This document shows, one piece after another, positions 1-9,164 of a stretch of 64,000 nucleotides of DNA. The first letter of the stretch is position 1; each line of letters opens with the position of its first letter. The translations under genes and the position numbers were made by a program. The notes under the pieces are model-generated. The model saw only the letters and a program-made list of their open reading frames with translations. It did not search any database and had not been told where the DNA came from. Origin of the DNA: Dermacentor variabilis (Eukaryota > Arthropoda > Arachnida > Ixodida > Ixodidae); contig NC_134568.1 of NCBI RefSeq assembly GCF_050947875.1, positions 200,809,043 through 200,873,042 of the forward strand. Reading direction: 5' to 3'.

Positions 1-1
1 A

Positions 2-1297
2 ATCCTAATCCATAAGAAAGGGGACGCCAAAGACTTGAAAAATTATAGACCGATCAGCTTACTGTCCGTTGCCTACAAAGTATTTACTAAGGTAATTGCA
101 AATAGAATCAGGAACACCTTAGACTTCTGTCAACCAAAGGACCAGGCAGGATTCCGTAAAGGCTACTCAACAATAGACCATATTCACACTATCAATCAAG
201 TGATAGAGAAATGTGCAGAATATAACCAACCCTTATATATAGCTTTCATTGATTACGAGAAAGCGTTTGATTCAGTCGAAACCTCAGCAGTCATGGAGGC
301 ATTACGGAATCAGGGTGTAGAGGAGCCATATGTAAAAATACTGGAAGATATCTATAGCGGCTCCACAGCCACCGTAGTCCTCCATAAAGCAAGCAACAAA
401 ATCCCAATACAGAAAGGCGTCAGGCAGGGAGATACGATATCTCCAATGCTATTCACAGCGTGTTTACAGGAGGTATTCAGAGACCTGGATTGGGAAGAAT
501 TGGGGATAAAAGTTAATGGAGAATACCTTAGTAACTTGCGATTCGCTGATGATATTGCCTTGCTTAGTAACTCAGGGGACCAATTGCAATGCATGCTCAC
601 TGACCTGGAGAGGCAAAGCAGAAGAGTGGGTCTAAAAATTAATCTGCAGAAAACTAAAGTAATGCTTAACAGTCTCGGGAGAGAACAGCAATTTACAATA
701 GGCAGCGAGGCACTGGAAGTCGTAAGGGAATACATCTACTTAGGGCAGGTAGTGACGGCGGATCCGGATCATGAGACGGAAATAATCAGAAGAATAAGAA
801 TGGGCTGGGGTGCGTTTGGCAGGCATTCCCAAATCATGAACAGCAGGTTGCCATTATCCCTCAAGAGAAAAGTATATAATAGCTGTGTCTTACCAGTACT
901 CACCTACGGGGCAGAAACCTGGAGGCTTACTAAAAGGGTTCTACTCAAATTGAGGACGACACAACGAGCTATGGAAAGAAGAATGATAGGTGTAACGTTG
1001 AGGGATAAGAAAAGAGCAGATTGGGTGAGGGAACAAACGCGAGTTAATGACATCTTAGTTGAAATCAAGAAAAAGAAATGGGCATGGGCAGGACATGTAA
1101 TGAGGAGGGAAGATAACCGATGGTCATTAAGGGTTACGGACTGGATCCCAAGGGAAGGGAAGCGTAGCAGGGGGCGGCAGAAAGTTAGGTGGGCGGATGA
1201 GATTAAGAAGTTTGCAGGGACGGCATGGCCACAATTAGTACATGACCGGGGTTGTTGGAGAAGCATGGGAGAGGCCTTTGCCCTGCAGTGGGCGTAA
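2..1297 (+). CDS. RTE-like LINE reverse transcriptase, 5' cut by window edge
   Basis: This is the RT of a non-LTR retrotransposon, which copies its RNA at a nicked target. The frame is open from base 2, so the apparent start (a TTG at 35) is not real and the protein continues beyond the window. Counting from 35, the RT motifs are in order: NYRPISLL (3-10), a FIDYEKAFD block with its catalytic Asp near 73, RQGDTISP (130-137), and the FADD active site at 170-173. The C-terminal part has the WAGHVMRR motif common in RTE-type elements. RT catalytic residues are intact and there is no internal stop. The upstream endonuclease is outside the window. Calling the clade RTE rests on motif style only; the LINE RT identity is secure. 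Confidence 0.88.
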   Translation: MLIHKKGDAKDLKNYRPISLLSVAYKVFTKVIANRIRNTLDFCQPKDQAGFRKGYSTIDHIHTINQVIEKCAEYNQPLYIAFIDYEKAFDSVETSAVMEALRNQGVEEPYVKILEDIYSGSTATVVLHKASNKIPIQKGVRQGDTISPMLFTACLQEVFRDLDWEELGIKVNGEYLSNLRFADDIALLSNSGDQLQCMLTDLERQSRRVGLKINLQKTKVMLNSLGREQQFTIGSEALEVVREYIYLGQVVTADPDHETEIIRRIRMGWGAFGRHSQIMNSRLPLSLKRKVYNSCVLPVLTYGAETWRLTKRVLLKLRTTQRAMERRMIGVTLRDKKRADWVREQTRVNDILVEIKKKKWAWAGHVMRREDNRWSLRVTDWIPREGKRSRGRQKVRWADEIKKFAGTAWPQLVHDRGCWRSMGEAFALQWA

Positions 1298-1320
1298 CCA
1301 GGCTGATGGTGATGCTGAAA
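1298..1320 (+). repeat. Degenerate TGATG-type LINE tail
   Basis: Right after the RT stop the sequence reads as a short degenerate run of TGATG/GATGC units. RTE-type LINEs commonly end in such a short repeat tail a few bases after the ORF, so this is probably the 3' end of the element at the left edge. Confidence 0.45.
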
Positions 1321-3300
1321 GGAAGAATTGCGAAGAAAGGATCATCACATCTGCTAAATCCTATGCTTGATAATCTGTTTCCGTTAATACAGATCCCCCG
1401 GTAGCAACGAACCAAGTAAACTTTTCCACATTTCTGTAACTTGGCCATCTTTGAAAGCTTCACATGCACCAAAATCTCTCGTCCACAAACTACAATCATA
1501 TACATCAGTCGCAGAGCGTTCAGACCTGAGGCTGTTTCAATGTGCCCACAGCTACTACTCTGTTTTTTTTCTGTCTTTTTTTTTCCTTTATTTTGCACTA
1601 TTTCACAAGAGTTGGTACTGTCACGACCCTCACTGAGCATTTCCGGGTACCAGACCGAGTTGCAGCTGCTGTTCTCTCTCGAGGCGCTTCCACCACAGGC
1701 AGTAGGCAAAGTAGGCAGCGACTATTCAGAGTTCTAAGCGGCTTCCCTAGGCCGGCCAGCATCAACCTTTCGCTTTTGACGGTAGTGAAAAAGTGAGTTT
1801 ATGGATGAGAGTTTTTTTTTTTTTTTGGTGGGGGAGGGCGCTGAGATTTGCAGGCCAGTCAAGTTAAACAAAGGTGGAAATTAGGTCCATTGGTAGCGTA
1901 ATGTGCGTAGATGGAGGGTTGACGATATGTCCCGCGAAGCACAGTCGCGCCGGCGTTGAGGACTCCCCTGGAAATCATCCACTTGGGTAGCGCACTGCGA
2001 CATAAGGCGGCAACTACAACTGACTATAGGGCGACTGTAACCAACGAAGGGAATGCTTTGCACAAACAGCCCGCGGCGTTATACGGTGCGATAGACGATG
2101 CGCTATCACGAGATCGTAGCACGCTAGTTCATAAATTTGGGGAAGAAAATTATGCGCCGCCCACACAGGAGCTGAGAAGCACAATGTTTCAAAGTGAAAG
2201 AGGGCAATCTGCCATACGAGTGAAAAGGCTTCAACCCATCGCTGCTTGTTAGCTCACGCATCTGTCAGCCAACGCTGCTCCTATAATCTGAGACTATATA
2301 GCAACCTGAAAGGCAGCCGATGGATTTTGGCACGGAACAACACAGCGGTGCATACTCGAGACAGTCATCAAGACCAGCTTCTCCGGAAAAAATAAAAAAG
2401 TAAAAAATTAAGAGGAATTACAAGAACCAATGGTTTCGCATTTGCGTTCGACCTTTCACGTAAGTCGGTAGAAGAGGGAAAATGCGCTTTCGGCACGGAT
2501 CTTTTTGCGTGGAAATTAGCAAAAGCAGCCCGAGATAACTGAAAATTCTCGGCTCAGAAAACTCTTGAGTTTGATCATGGTAGTAATCATGACAGGACAC
2601 GCCGATTTCGCCGGCATCCAAGTCTATAGGGTAGTTCACGTGCCTTTCCAGGCAATCATCCATCTCCTACCGCTGCGTAAGTGCCGAATAAAGGCTGTAG
2701 CATCGATCGCTGTGGGTCAAGGCCTCTCGGTGTCGTGTCGCAACACAGCGTTATAAGACCTAATGAAATTGAGGCTGTCAAGACGACGTCGCCGAGTTGC
2801 AGGCGAGCACAAATAACGCCTGACGAACCAGTCGTGGCGAGGCGCAGCATGCCGATACATTCATAGCATTGCCACCGCGGAATTAAATCTATGAGCCGCA
2901 AACTGAACTTGTAAGACACAGAAGTTAGCCGGTTACTCTTCAAATGTAGTGGTTCTGTGCAGTTGGGACACGAAGTTAATATTATCCCGCTTTAGAAATT
3001 TATACATGTGCATCTCCATCGGGGTGAATCGACAAAGCATTACCTTCGTAAGAGCTCTTTGCCTTTGGCCGAACGTCTCCGCTAATTATATGTCCAGCGT
3101 AAGGATCGGCTGAAATTTTATCTTACGAACAATTCTAGCGTAAAAGTTTTTGTGGGTCCTGCTGTTTCGCCGTCAGAACCATCAACGCCGCAATCGCGTC
3201 TAGTCGCTGTACTTATCCGTATTATCAGGTACAAGCGATATATTTAACCGCGTGTTGTATCAGGAGAATTTTGATATATCGAACTATTTTTCGGTAATCT
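1321..3300. other. Unannotated intergenic stretch
   Basis: No ORF here resembles a protein I recognise on either strand. The longest frames lack domain motifs and overlap each other. Short homopolymer runs of T occur near 1560 and 1812. I see no tRNA-like or terminal-repeat structure. Confidence 0.4.
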
Positions 3301-3301
3301 G

Positions 3302-3726
3302 GTATGCTCTGGTAGGACCTACTTACTCCCGCATCCCAAGCTGACCACAGAAGAGGCGGTGATGTTACGGAAACTACAGACCGGCATATTCCCTCACGAC
3401 ACCCTGCTGCACGCCATGTATCCTTCGAGCTACACTAACAAGTGCGCCTTCTTCTCTGCGTCCTCTACCCTCTACCGCGTGGTATGGGAGCGTGGGCACA
3501 GCCCATCGACACCACGCATCACCGGACCAACCGTCGATCAGTGGGAGGCCAAGCTGACAAGCCCGAGCCCTGAAGACAAGCATCGTCGGGCGAGCAGGGC
3601 CTAGCTATCGGCTCAGCCCCACGGCATCCTTGCAATAGGGACGCCACCCACCTCGGACGATTCTATCGTCAGATCATTTGTACAAATAAAGTTTATTTCT
3701 CCTCCTCCTCCTCCTCTTCCTCCTGG
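3302..3726 (+). mobile_element. LINE C-terminal tail with 3'UTR and CCT microsatellite end
   Basis: The frame from about 3302 to 3604 is the last ~100 codons of a LINE ORF2. It contains EAVMLRKLQTGIFPH, the run-up to the Cys-His region, then PTVDQWEAKLTS near the end, a tail seen in tick LINEs. The usual zinc-binding cysteines have decayed (CAFF remains). Behind the stop lies a ~90-bp 3'UTR with AATAAA at 3685-3690 and a terminal CCT repeat at 3700-3724. The copy is 5'-truncated, with no RT or RNase H upstream. Family assignment is inferred from the tail and the AATAAA-plus-microsatellite ending. Confidence 0.68.
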
Positions 3727-6700
3727 TATGTTGCAGCTGATGGAGCTACATTTGTTTGCTGTCAGCACTAGTCGCGTTGTGGTAATTACGTCTGCGTCGC
3801 ATGCCCGAACGGCGTTCTACATCGATAGTTGTTATGGGCGCGCTTCCATAGTCGTTTTGAGTTCCACCGCCAGAATCCGTCGCTCGAGTCCCAAAGTGAT
3901 TTGCCTGAAATTTAAAAAGAAACAAAAATTCCGCAGAGACACTTAAGACGGCTAACGTGTGGGAATGCGAAAGAATTATAGTTGCTTTGGCAAAATGTTC
4001 TTTTTTTTCTGCACGTTCCTTGTCCGCGCGAGCTCTCGCCTGCGCTTTAAATGAGCCTCGGTAAAGCCAAATGAAAACGTGCCAAGCGTCTCAACGCACT
4101 CGTTTGCTCACGAGGAGTTCATACCTCGAAGGACCGCTCAGCGGCATTCAAATGGACATTAGCCCTTTTTATTTTATACACTCACTTTATACGCTCGTGA
4201 TGTGACGCCACCTCCTACCCATTGGCTGCGCCCTCAGGTGCCCAACGACGCGTGCTCTAGGCCACACGTTTAGTCAGCCTGATGGCTGCGACGTGACATA
4301 CGCAATGACGCAGGCACTAGGCACACATTTAATCAACCAGAACAGTGGTTCGCCCGAATTTCGAACTTTCATTGGACTGCGTAGCATGCGCGCATTTGTT
4401 TTTCATGTGTGTCCAAATGTAACGTACAAATTTTTGAATGACACTGCTCATAATTCCATGCAGTAAAAAAGAAAAAAAGCCGTCGTGGCGTCGGGGAAGC
4501 GCGCTCGTCTCACAGCCGAGACCGAAAGTTACGTAATACTTTTTGCGAAGGCATTATTTTACTTTGTTTACAAGAACCTCCCTGAGAAATGTGACGTCAA
4601 TTGGCGCGTTTTTTTGATGTGGTTTAACTCCTTGCGGTCAACCATTTTTGGTACCGTCATTCGGGCACGCCGCCGACTACAACGACGGATTTTAGAGTAA
4701 TGGGGCATATAGAGCTCTCGCATTAAAAAAAAAAATGTCCCAGTGACACACACACGCATTCGAACTCTGGAGCCACAGATTGCCAGTCGAACACTGCATC
4801 TCAGCGACTCCACTTTTTTCATTCTTATTTACTTTCTGCATTTCAATTCACCATTCAAACGGGAAATATTCTTCAAAACCAAATATTAGTCCAAAATTGT
4901 AATACGGCCGCAGTAAACTTCTTCAAGCATACAAGCTTCTCGAGCAATTCTGATTATACTGATATTCTGATTATACCGTCATGAAATGTGCACCGCTTAA
5001 GCGATACGCTTAATTGTTTAATCTGTGCTGTGAGTCTGTGACTGCGTCTTAGCAGACCATCTGCCTGTGACTTTATAGAGACGGTGAAGAAGAAAGCGCC
5101 GCATGTAAAGAAAGAAAGAAGTGCCAAGTACGAAGGCTGACGTGAATTCTTTGATTATGCTTTATTGCCGAATCGCAATCCAGAGAATGAAATACTTCAA
5201 CATTGCATTCCGAAAATTAGGCACTACTATAAACATCGAAAACATTTTCGCCTTCGGAATGACAACATTCTGTTTTAGCCATGGAAACCTATGCAGGGCC
5301 GTACGCGAGTTTCATGGTGACACAAGGAGAATACCTAGTTAATTTACTGATTCAATATTTATCACTTTACAAAATTCCAATTTACGTTACTTTATTGATC
5401 TGGTATTTTATAATTTACAAAATTCCAATTAAATTGATTAAAATTTATTTCCTTCAAGCTTGCTTTCCTTTCAAAAACACACGTTTTCCTATAACCGTTC
5501 TCCCTTTAAGCGCCGGCTTCCCGGCCAATCCCCCGGTACGCGCCATGGTATAAGAAACAAGCAAGCGAGCAAGATTGTTTGAGGGCGTGACAAGTAGCTG
5601 AGCGACGCGTCCCTGTCCAGTTTGTGCGAACTGAAGATGGTAGATGGAACAGGGCATCGCGACGTGTCCACGCCGACAGTCAGGGCTCCGAGGAACATGG
5701 ACCTGCATCTGCCGTGCGCGGTGCTCTCTCTCATAGCCGCCGTGCCGCCACAACACAGTTGCCACGAGGTCAACGGCATCCAGGTCGCACCGAGTGCCGC
5801 AGCTCGTCTTCAGGCAGCGTTCACCCCACTGCACCAGTGAGGCGCCATCTTCACATAGCGGTTGCCTCGGTGCGAGCGCCAAGTTCGTACATCGCCAGGT
5901 TCCTGCACGTCTTCACCACTCCTGTCGAACACCGACGCTCGTCCTTGCTTCAAGGACACCACCACCTTCCCTTCAGTGTGCTCGTGTGACTTCACCTCCA
6001 TCTTGCGGCCTCCTCGGCGCTCGAGGGGGTTCTCGTGCGTCATCAGCCTCACGAGACCGGTGCGAACCCAAACGTGGATGTCCGTCCTTGCCTAGTGAAT
6101 TAACACGGTACCTCGGCTACAAACGTCGTTTAATGCGTGACCTGGGTGACTTGTCGAATATCTCCGGCACTATTTTACGCGAGATTCAATGCCGATGGCT
6201 AGGGTAAAATAAGATGAAGTGCTATTTTTTTATTATCCATGCCCGTGCGCATTAACGTTTGAAGTTTATTGTTTATATCAATGTCCTTCTCATGTTATAT
6301 GTTTTCGTGTCTTGTTATACGTCACAAATAGGACATATGCTGGCTTCGTGCCCCCGCTGATTTCTGGTGTCCTTCCTTTCTGCGCCCAACCTGAATTAGC
6401 CTTTGACATGCCAAACGTAAACGGCGTGCTTGGGACTTAGATTACCTCTGACGTGTTTTTGAATTGAACAATAGTTATTTACAAATCTCTTAACTCGATA
6501 CTCCATGTCGTCGGGTGGTATAACGTACATTGGAGGTGGGGGGTGATGGACACCTCCTATAGCGACCTTAAGTACCATGCATCTCGCGAGGCCTTCACAC
6601 CGGCGCGTGTGCATCCCGAACAGATTGACGCCCTAGAAAGGGCAAGAATCCGTTTTAGGCTAGACAACACCGCTCTTCGCGTATCATTTAATGTACGCCA

Positions 6701-6904
6701 TCACGATTAGTGATCACAAGTGGTAAGTTATTCCAAAGGAATAAACACGTGTCCTGCATAACCGAACCTAAAAGCTCGAACGCGGTGGCACGATCTTCGC
6801 ACTTGCTGCCACGGGCCTTTTCGCGTTGAGCGTGACGCAGGCGCCAGATTTTTAAATGGAGCATGATTTAGCCCACGAAGTGAATTCCATGTACACTAGC
6901 TGAA
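3727..6904. other. Intergenic stretch with a dispersed repeat and a CpG-rich block
   Basis: No recognisable coding sequence. Part of 4010-4210 also occurs, diverged, at 31.0-31.6 kb and is listed separately. The 5500-6110 block is noticeably richer in CpG than its surroundings and has several overlapping frames on both strands, none with domain motifs. Such overlap is expected of GC-rich non-coding DNA. Confidence 0.4.
4015..4210 (+). repeat. Unclassified dispersed repeat, copy 1
   Basis: Two blocks here match blocks near 31 kb: CTTGTCCGCGCGAGC...CTCGCCTGCG and CTCAACGCACTCG...GAAGGACCGCTCAGCGGC. In this copy they sit about 15 bp apart; in the other they are separated by more than 400 bp. 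No coding content and no clear terminal repeats are visible. Confidence 0.5.
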
Positions 6905-7070
6905 AGGGAAAAATTGTCATCCTGTAGCACGAAGCTACAAAGAAACCCACATGGGTTTCTCAGAGAGGAAGCTTCGCACTTTAAGAAAAATTCGTGCTGG
7001 TCAGGAGAGATCGAAACTGGAGCCAATGCCTTTTCGAGGTGGTCGTTCTACCATCTGAGCTAACCAGGGG
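6905..7070 (-). repeat. tRNA-derived SINE-like repeat
   Basis: On the minus strand 7067-6997 folds like a tRNA of ~71 nt. It begins CTGGTTAGCTCAGATGG (box A type), has TTTCGATCTC in the box B position, and ends CTGACCAG, which pairs with the start. The anticodon region is degenerate, and a non-tRNA body follows down to about 6905. This fits a tRNA-headed SINE rather than a working tRNA gene. The head differs from the SINEs at 29.4 and 30.8 kb. Confidence 0.6.
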
Positions 7071-7355
7071 GCGAATTAATCAACAATTCGAAGCACAGGG
7101 ACTTTGGATATGGTAAATCAGTTCCGCAGAACTGACATGCCATACTTGGTGCACTACGTATGCAGGCAATAGCTAACGTTAGACAGTGTCTTCAAATACC
7201 AGTGCTATCATACGTGGACAAAGCTGATGCGGTGTTGTTCGAAGTCACCTTGCGAACCTAATCACGTGTTAAACCGAAGCTTTCTTGCACGCAGCTGTGT
7301 CATGGGACCGAAGCGCCTCCTCAAAACCAAGAAGAAGAGTCAACATTTTCTCTGT
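7071..7355. other. Short intergenic gap left of the gypsy insertion
   Basis: Nothing coding is recognised. Its right end (…CTGTATAT) is the pre-insertion target of the LTR retrotransposon. With the sequence after 14139 it forms the original locus, just 5' of the ORF1-only LINE. Confidence 0.5.
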
Positions 7356-7359
7356 ATAT
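7356..7359. repeat. Target-site duplication ATAT, left
   Basis: ATAT immediately precedes the LTR at 7360 and recurs immediately after the other LTR at 14136-14139. Short 4-6 bp duplications are the usual result of gypsy-type integrase insertion. Confidence 0.7.
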
Positions 7360-7531
7360 TGTTTGGATCCCACCGATGGCATCGGTTGTTGGGAACTCGG
7401 CGCTGACGCCCGTGGTTGTACCTGGGTCGCAAGCCCCAAGGGTAGCGTTGGCCTGGCGGCCTGGGGTACAACTGGAAGCATCCGAAGGTCCCCGCAAAGC
7501 ATGAGTCGACTGGTAACAACAAAACAACTTG

Positions 7532-7537
7532 TTTATT
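7532..7537 (-). promoter_or_regulatory. Polyadenylation signal AATAAA in the 3' LTR
   Basis: Plus-strand TTTATT reads AATAAA in element orientation, ~115 bp downstream of the TATA-like box. The same site in the 5' LTR is at 13579-13584. Confidence 0.6.
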
Positions 7538-7648
7538 TTAACATCGCAAAGAGTTGGCGGTCAGGTTGACCGAAGTAGAGAGACGGGAGAGCACTTTACT
7601 CAACAGAAGAAATCGGAGCCCTCCTTTTGGCGTCCGGGGGCAGCTGTC

Positions 7649-7654
7649 CTTATA
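7649..7654 (-). promoter_or_regulatory. TATA-like box of the LTR
   Basis: TATAAG in element orientation, between the tandem-repeat U3 and the polyadenylation signal. The matching site that would drive the element is at 13696-13701 in the 5' LTR. Confidence 0.5.
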
Positions 7655-7760
7655 CTCTCGCAGTTGAGGGCAAGAAGGAACCCCTCAATAGACGAGCACG
7701 TGATTGTACAATGGGCTAATGGTGACGCACACTGTCGTAGCGCCGCCGGTCGGGCACAAA

Positions 7761-7919
7761 GACTGGGAGGAGAGGGTGACCCCTGCTGTCGCATCGCCTG
7801 GTTCGGGCACAATGACTGGAAGGAGAGGGTGACCCCTGCTGTCGCATCGCCTGGTTCGGGCACAATGACTGGAAGGAGAGGGTGACCCCTGCTGTCGCAT
7901 CGCCTGGTTCGGGCACAAT
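7761..7919 (-). repeat. Three 53-bp tandem repeats in 3' LTR U3
   Basis: Units start at 7761, 7814 and 7867, each about 53 bp, beginning GACTGG on the plus strand. Units 2 and 3 look identical; unit 1 has small differences (GACTGGGAGG for GACTGGAAGG). They sit upstream of the TATA box, where U3 enhancer repeats are usual. Confidence 0.88.
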
Positions 7920-8088
7920 GGCACATACACTCACACACGCACATGAAGACACGTGGCATCGGAACATGCCTGGAAACGCCTGGAAACGCCTGGCGGGGAG
8001 CGTTGCGGCGACGCCGAACGGGCCAAAATGTCTGCCGCCCCGCCGCAGTCGCGCCGGCAAAACCGCGTGTCGCAGGCGAAACGCAACA

Positions 8089-8103
8089 GACCGCCCCGCC
8101 GGG
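8089..8103 (-). promoter_or_regulatory. Purine-rich tract before the 3' LTR
   Basis: In element orientation the bases next to the LTR read GGCGGGGCGGTC, ending at the LTR's TGTTG. This is the position of the polypurine tract that primes plus-strand synthesis, though the tract is interrupted by C residues. Confidence 0.5.
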
Positions 8104-8573
8104 GGAAGGAGATCCCGATGGACAGGGGACTGCATCCGCTGTCCGGAGGGATGTCGCTCGATGATGCTCATAACCGAAGTCGGGCGTCCCTCGACGTTTC
8201 TTGAGCGCAGCGCACCGAGAAGGCCTCGTTCTCTCGTTCAGGTTCGCACGGGACACTGCAAAGTGACTTCGGGAGAGTTCACATTTTTGTTCTCGTTCCC
8301 GGCAAGCGTTAGAACTACGCTGAAACTCAACCGCTCAGTCAGCAAGCACGGCACAACCCTCACTAAGCCCTGCCAGGCTCTTTCCCCTTTTTATACCACT
8401 GCCTAGTTCCTTACAGTAGTCTAGCATCACTCAGAACGCGTCCACAAATTGGAAAATTGCACTAGAAAGCATATCATCACTTTGAAACACTAAACAAAAG
8501 CAATATGTTAAAAAAAATCCTGCCTCAGGAAGAAAAACATCAGTAACCAACAATTTTGAGGCTGATTCCTACG

Positions 8574-9164
8574 TTAGGGGCTTCGACTTAAGCCATCGGC
8601 GTTACCGTTGAGACTCCCCTTTTTGTAACGCACCTCAAAGGAATATTGTTGTAAAGCGAGGCTCCAGCGCAGGAGGCGGCCATTTTTGGGAGAGATGGTC
8701 TGCAGCCATTGGAGAGGGCAGTGATCCGTCTCAATGATAAACCTCGAGCCGGCTAGATAGCATGACAATTTCTGAACGGCCCACACGAGACATGCACACT
8801 CTTTCTCGGTGGCGCTATACGCCTGCTCACGACTGGTCAGCTTACGACTAGCATACAGGACGGGGTGTTCTACTTCTCCATTTTCCCGTTGGCACAGTAC
8901 AACGCCCATGCCTCGCTCACTAGCATCGCACTGAACAACGAACCCTTTTGTATAGTCTGGCGATCGTAGCACAGGCTGGTTTGTTAGGGCACTCTTTAGG
9001 GCGCTAAAAGCTCTTTCCTTTGTCTCGTCCCAGACGACTGTTTGAGGCTCTGTCTTTCTTAGAGCATCCGTCAGGGGAGCCGCGATATCAGAGTACCTAG
9101 GGATGTACCTCTGATAGTAGCCGGCGACACCCAAGAACGACCGAATATCGGTCTTGGTGCGCGG
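8574..9164 (-). pseudogene. Gypsy pol C-terminus: RT connection and RNase H
   Basis: This segment is in the same frame as the 13052-9165 ORF and separated from it only by the TAA at 9167-9165. It resumes with PRTKTDIRSFLGVAGYY, the standard gypsy RT thumb/connection motif, then carries RNase H, which removes RNA from RNA:DNA hybrids. The acidic residues fall in QCDAS, ATEKE, ETDH and NADGLSR, the four expected positions. The reading ends ADGLSRSP and stops at 8576-8574, so RNase H is the last pol domain and no integrase follows. It could be translated only by read-through or from a copy lacking the stop. Confidence 0.92.

Larger units (their letters stand above)
7360..8088 (-). repeat. 3' LTR of the gypsy element
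   Basis: A 729-bp direct repeat of 13407-14135. In element orientation it starts TGTTGCG and ends CAAACA. It has a TATAAG box on the minus strand at 7654-7649 and AATAAA at 7537-7532, about 115 bp apart, which marks a plausible U3-R-U5 layout. Three 53-bp tandem units lie in U3 upstream of the TATA box. Confidence 0.93.

Noticed and set aside
352..1266. Minus-strand ORFs of 120-127 codons over the RTE-like RT
   Set aside because: Antisense to the RT; no motif.
5454..6207. Overlapping ORFs of 96-142 codons on both strands
   Set aside because: CpG-rich DNA with few stops; no domain, no consistent frame.
6997..7067. Functional tRNA gene on the minus strand
   Set aside because: The cloverleaf has a degenerate anticodon arm and a SINE-like body follows; more likely a SINE head.
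7761..7919. Three regular direct repeats, array-like
   Set aside because: Adjacent units without spacers inside an LTR, in a eukaryotic genome; tandem U3 repeats, not a CRISPR array.
7600..8406. Long ORFs on both strands within the LTR and next to it (up to 218 codons)
   Set aside because: They translate the 53-bp repeats and GC-rich LTR sequence in several frames at once; none has a domain. They recur in the other LTR because the DNA is duplicated.
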